64,000 nt of DNA from Glaciihabitans sp. (lineage in GTDB: Bacteria; Actinomycetota; Actinomycetes; Actinomycetales; Microbacteriaceae), in NCBI GenBank assembly GCA_025464095.1, contig JAODMF010000022.1, forward strand, positions 1 through 64,000. Direction: 5' to 3'. The position numbers were made by a program, and so were the translations under genes. Below are positions 62,393 through 64,000 of the stretch, in pieces. Position 1 is the first letter of the stretch. Every line of letters begins with the position of its first letter. The notes under the pieces were generated by a model. That model had not been told where the DNA came from and did no database searches. It worked only from the letters and a program-made list of their open reading frames with translations.

Positions 62393-63667
62393 ATGCAAAA
62401 GAAAAATGATGTGCCAACGGCACTTTCGAGAAACACCGACTTCCGCCTCCTCATCGGAGGCCAACTCGTCTCGCAGGTGGGTAACCAGTTGCAAAGCCTT
62501 GCTCTGCCTCTGGTGGTGCTCGCGCTCACTGGGTCCGCGGTACAGGCGGGCGCGATCCTCGCGATCAGCACTGCGACGTACCTCCTGTTCGGGCTGGTGG
62601 CAGGCGCACTGGTCGACAGGTGGGACCGAAAGCGCACGATGATCTGGTCCGAGGTGGGGCGCGCGGTCGTCACGGTCTCCATCCCGGTCGCCTACATCTG
62701 GAACGCGGTGAGCATTCCCCAGTTGTATGTGGTCGCAGTCGTGACCGGCGCGCTCGGGGTGCTCTTTCAGACAGCGAACAGCACGGCGATGCCGCACGTT
62801 GTCGGGCATGGCCAGCTGCCGGCGGCGCTGGGAATCAGTCAGGCGGCATCCAGCGCAGTAGGTATCGCCGGGTCGGCTCTCGCAGGAGCGGCGTACGCGG
62901 TGGGCAAGTCGATCCCGTTCCTGGTGAACGTGATCTCATTCCTCGTCTCCGCGACCACACTGCAAGCTATTCGAACTCAGTTCCAGGAGCCCCGCGGAAA
63001 ATCGGTGCGCGGCCCCGGGGAGCTCGTCGCGGAAATTCGCGAGGGGCTCGTCTGGGTCTGGCGTCAGCCTTTGATTCGTCTGCTGACCCTGGTGGAGGCA
63101 GCGGACGGCCTTCGGTACGGCGCCGGGTATCTGCTCATTATCGAGCTGGCGCGCAATGTCGGCGCCGATGCATTGCAGATCGGCCTGGTGTTCGGAGGGG
63201 CCGGGGTCGGCGGGCTCCTCGGCGGCTTATTGGCAGCTCGGGTCACGAAACGCTATCCGCTGGGGAGAGTCGCGATCCTGCTTCTCTGGGCCGAAGCAGC
63301 CGCTTTCCCGCTGTACGCAGTCGCACCTTCGTGGGCCTGGCTTGCGCTCGTCGCCATGCTGGAGAGTCTTCTCGTGCCGATCTATTCGGTGGCGATGAAT
63401 ACCTATCGCCTGACGATCACTCCGGACCACATGCGCGGTCGTACCAACAGCGCGGTAGCCACCCTCACAACCGGCGCGATGTCGGTCGGCACAATCGCGG
63501 GCGGACTCCTCCTGGAACACATCGGCGCGACCGCACTCGCTCTTGCCTGCGCCGGTTGGCTCTTAATACTGTCGCTGGTGACAACGGCAACCCGAAGGAT
63601 TCGGACCGCTGGAGCCCCAACGCCACCCTCCGGCCAGAAGAGACGAGCACCGGCGGCGGAAGACTAG
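62393..63667 (+). CDS. Major facilitator superfamily exporter
   Basis: 424 residues and about twelve membrane helices. N-terminal FRLLIGGQLVSQVGNQLQSL, the loop motif GALVDRWDRKRTMIWSEVGR and the central TVPFQ-type segment PHVVGHGQLPAALGISQAAS place it with EntS-like/DHA3 exporters of drugs or siderophores. Substrate is not predictable. ATG at 62393 (MQKKNDVPT) is preferred to an upstream in-frame ATG at 62279, which lacks a membrane-protein-like N-terminus. Confidence 0.9.
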   Translation: MQKKNDVPTALSRNTDFRLLIGGQLVSQVGNQLQSLALPLVVLALTGSAVQAGAILAISTATYLLFGLVAGALVDRWDRKRTMIWSEVGRAVVTVSIPVAYIWNAVSIPQLYVVAVVTGALGVLFQTANSTAMPHVVGHGQLPAALGISQAASSAVGIAGSALAGAAYAVGKSIPFLVNVISFLVSATTLQAIRTQFQEPRGKSVRGPGELVAEIREGLVWVWRQPLIRLLTLVEAADGLRYGAGYLLIIELARNVGADALQIGLVFGGAGVGGLLGGLLAARVTKRYPLGRVAILLLWAEAAAFPLYAVAPSWAWLALVAMLESLLVPIYSVAMNTYRLTITPDHMRGRTNSAVATLTTGAMSVGTIAGGLLLEHIGATALALACAGWLLILSLVTTATRRIRTAGAPTPPSGQKRRAPAAED

Positions 63668-63696
63668 TAAGTGAGAGTCCCACCGGAAAAAGCGGT

Positions 63697-64000
63697 CTAT
63701 TCGCGCGACTTGGCGACAGGCTGGCGCAGGATCGTCCTGAGTTTGTCGGGGGAGGTGCGGCGGGCATCGCTGAGGTAGATCTCGTGGTGTTTGCCGGTCA
63801 GCTGCAGCCGGTTGGCGGGGATGAACTCGTTGTGCATTGCGTCGAGCACAGGTGTTTCGTCGTCGTAGGAGCCGACGTGGAGCGTCTGCACGCTCAGGCC
63901 CTCATCGAACTGTTCGAGTCGGACCGCGTCGAGCGCAGGCGCGCCACCCTTCTGGGCGACCATCTCGCGTGCGGCGTCCAGGTGCTCTCGAGTGATCCAC
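63697..64000 (-). CDS. GyrI-like small-molecule-binding protein, truncated at the window edge
   Basis: The reading frame continues past the window edge: before the in-frame ATG at 63963 it reads WITREHLDAARE, so the true start lies outside. The visible part, FDEGLSVQTLHVGSYDDETP and GKHHEIYLSDARRTSPDKLR and TILRQPV, is the GyrI-like/BmrR C-terminal ligand-binding fold. Free-standing members bind small molecules and may detoxify toxins or inhibit gyrase-directed agents; function is not established here. The C-terminus is complete. Confidence 0.85.
   Translation of the reverse strand, partial: WITREHLDAAREMVAQKGGAPALDAVRLEQFDEGLSVQTLHVGSYDDETPVLDAMHNEFIPANRLQLTGKHHEIYLSDARRTSPDKLRTILRQPVAKSRE

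Noticed and set aside
1..64000. tRNA, rRNA, insertion sequence, prophage or toxin-antitoxin loci
   Set aside because: None recognised by eye in gaps or genes; the gaps are mostly under 200 bases and the genes are housekeeping types.

Overview
The window is GC-rich, gene-dense chromosomal DNA of a high-GC Gram-positive bacterium. It is most likely an actinobacterium of the Micrococcales, close to Microbacteriaceae. The basis is gene content and order: mraZ-rsmH-ftsL-ftsI-murE-murF-mraY-murD-ftsW-murG-murC-ftsQ-ftsZ, then yggS-sepF-divIVA; a PASTA kinase beside an Rv2175c-like protein and a polyprenyl synthase; and the actinobacterial qcrCAB/ctaCDEF respiratory genes. I see no prophage, insertion sequence, CRISPR array, rRNA or tRNA.

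Layout. 1-5.5 kb: the first codons of a ParA-like ATPase (edge), pyruvate carboxylase, a MinD/ParA-like ATPase and peptide deformylase. 5.5-16.4 kb: acyl-CoA synthetase, ROK glucokinase, PlsC-type acyltransferase, class II DAHP synthase, PASTA Ser/Thr kinase, a LysM/lysozyme-like cell-wall protein, an Rv2175c-like DNA-binding protein, polyprenyl diphosphate synthase and a DUF3040 membrane protein. 16.6-34.5 kb: the division and cell-wall (dcw) cluster from mraZ to divIVA, all on the + strand and largely coupled by 4-base ATGA/GTGA overlaps. 34.5-45.8 kb: lspA, rluD-type synthase, dnaE, flavin reductase, hisD, nrdR, pyrD, DUF3043, M20 peptidase and an ErpA/HesB-type Fe-S protein. 45.9-54.3 kb: cytochrome c oxidase (ctaC, ctaD, ctaF; ctaE on the other strand) and the bc1 complex (qcrC, qcrA, qcrB). 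54.3-64 kb: trpD, glpK, HPr, FMN reductase, 2H phosphoesterase, DUF2236 protein, YchJ-like protein, alpha/beta hydrolase, a DoxX/ECF41-sigma divergent pair, an MFS exporter and a GyrI-like protein cut by the edge.

How the genes work together. The dcw block builds lipid II (murC-G, mraY), assembles the Z-ring (ftsZ, sepF, ftsQ, ftsL, ftsW, ftsI) and directs polar growth (divIVA). The PASTA kinase, LysM hydrolase-like protein and polyprenyl synthase next to it are plausible cell-envelope partners. The cta/qcr genes form the aerobic bc1-aa3 branch.

Most notable signals. (i) Every convergent gene junction longer than about 100 bp (aroG, the Rv2175c-like gene, dnaE, pyrD, ctaF/qcrB) carries short tandem repeats. 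In four of them the repeats begin inside the last codons of the + strand gene. (ii) A duplicated block of about 300 bp with near-perfect palindromes lies between ctaF and qcrB. (iii) The divergent DoxX and ECF41-sigma genes have matching CCTCACR-N16-CGTC promoters. (iv) MurE has HHPR where meso-DAP enzymes have DNPR. (v) pgeF and yggT are missing from the ftsZ-divIVA segment. (vi) Many start codons sit 6-9 bases after a -10 box, suggesting leaderless transcripts.
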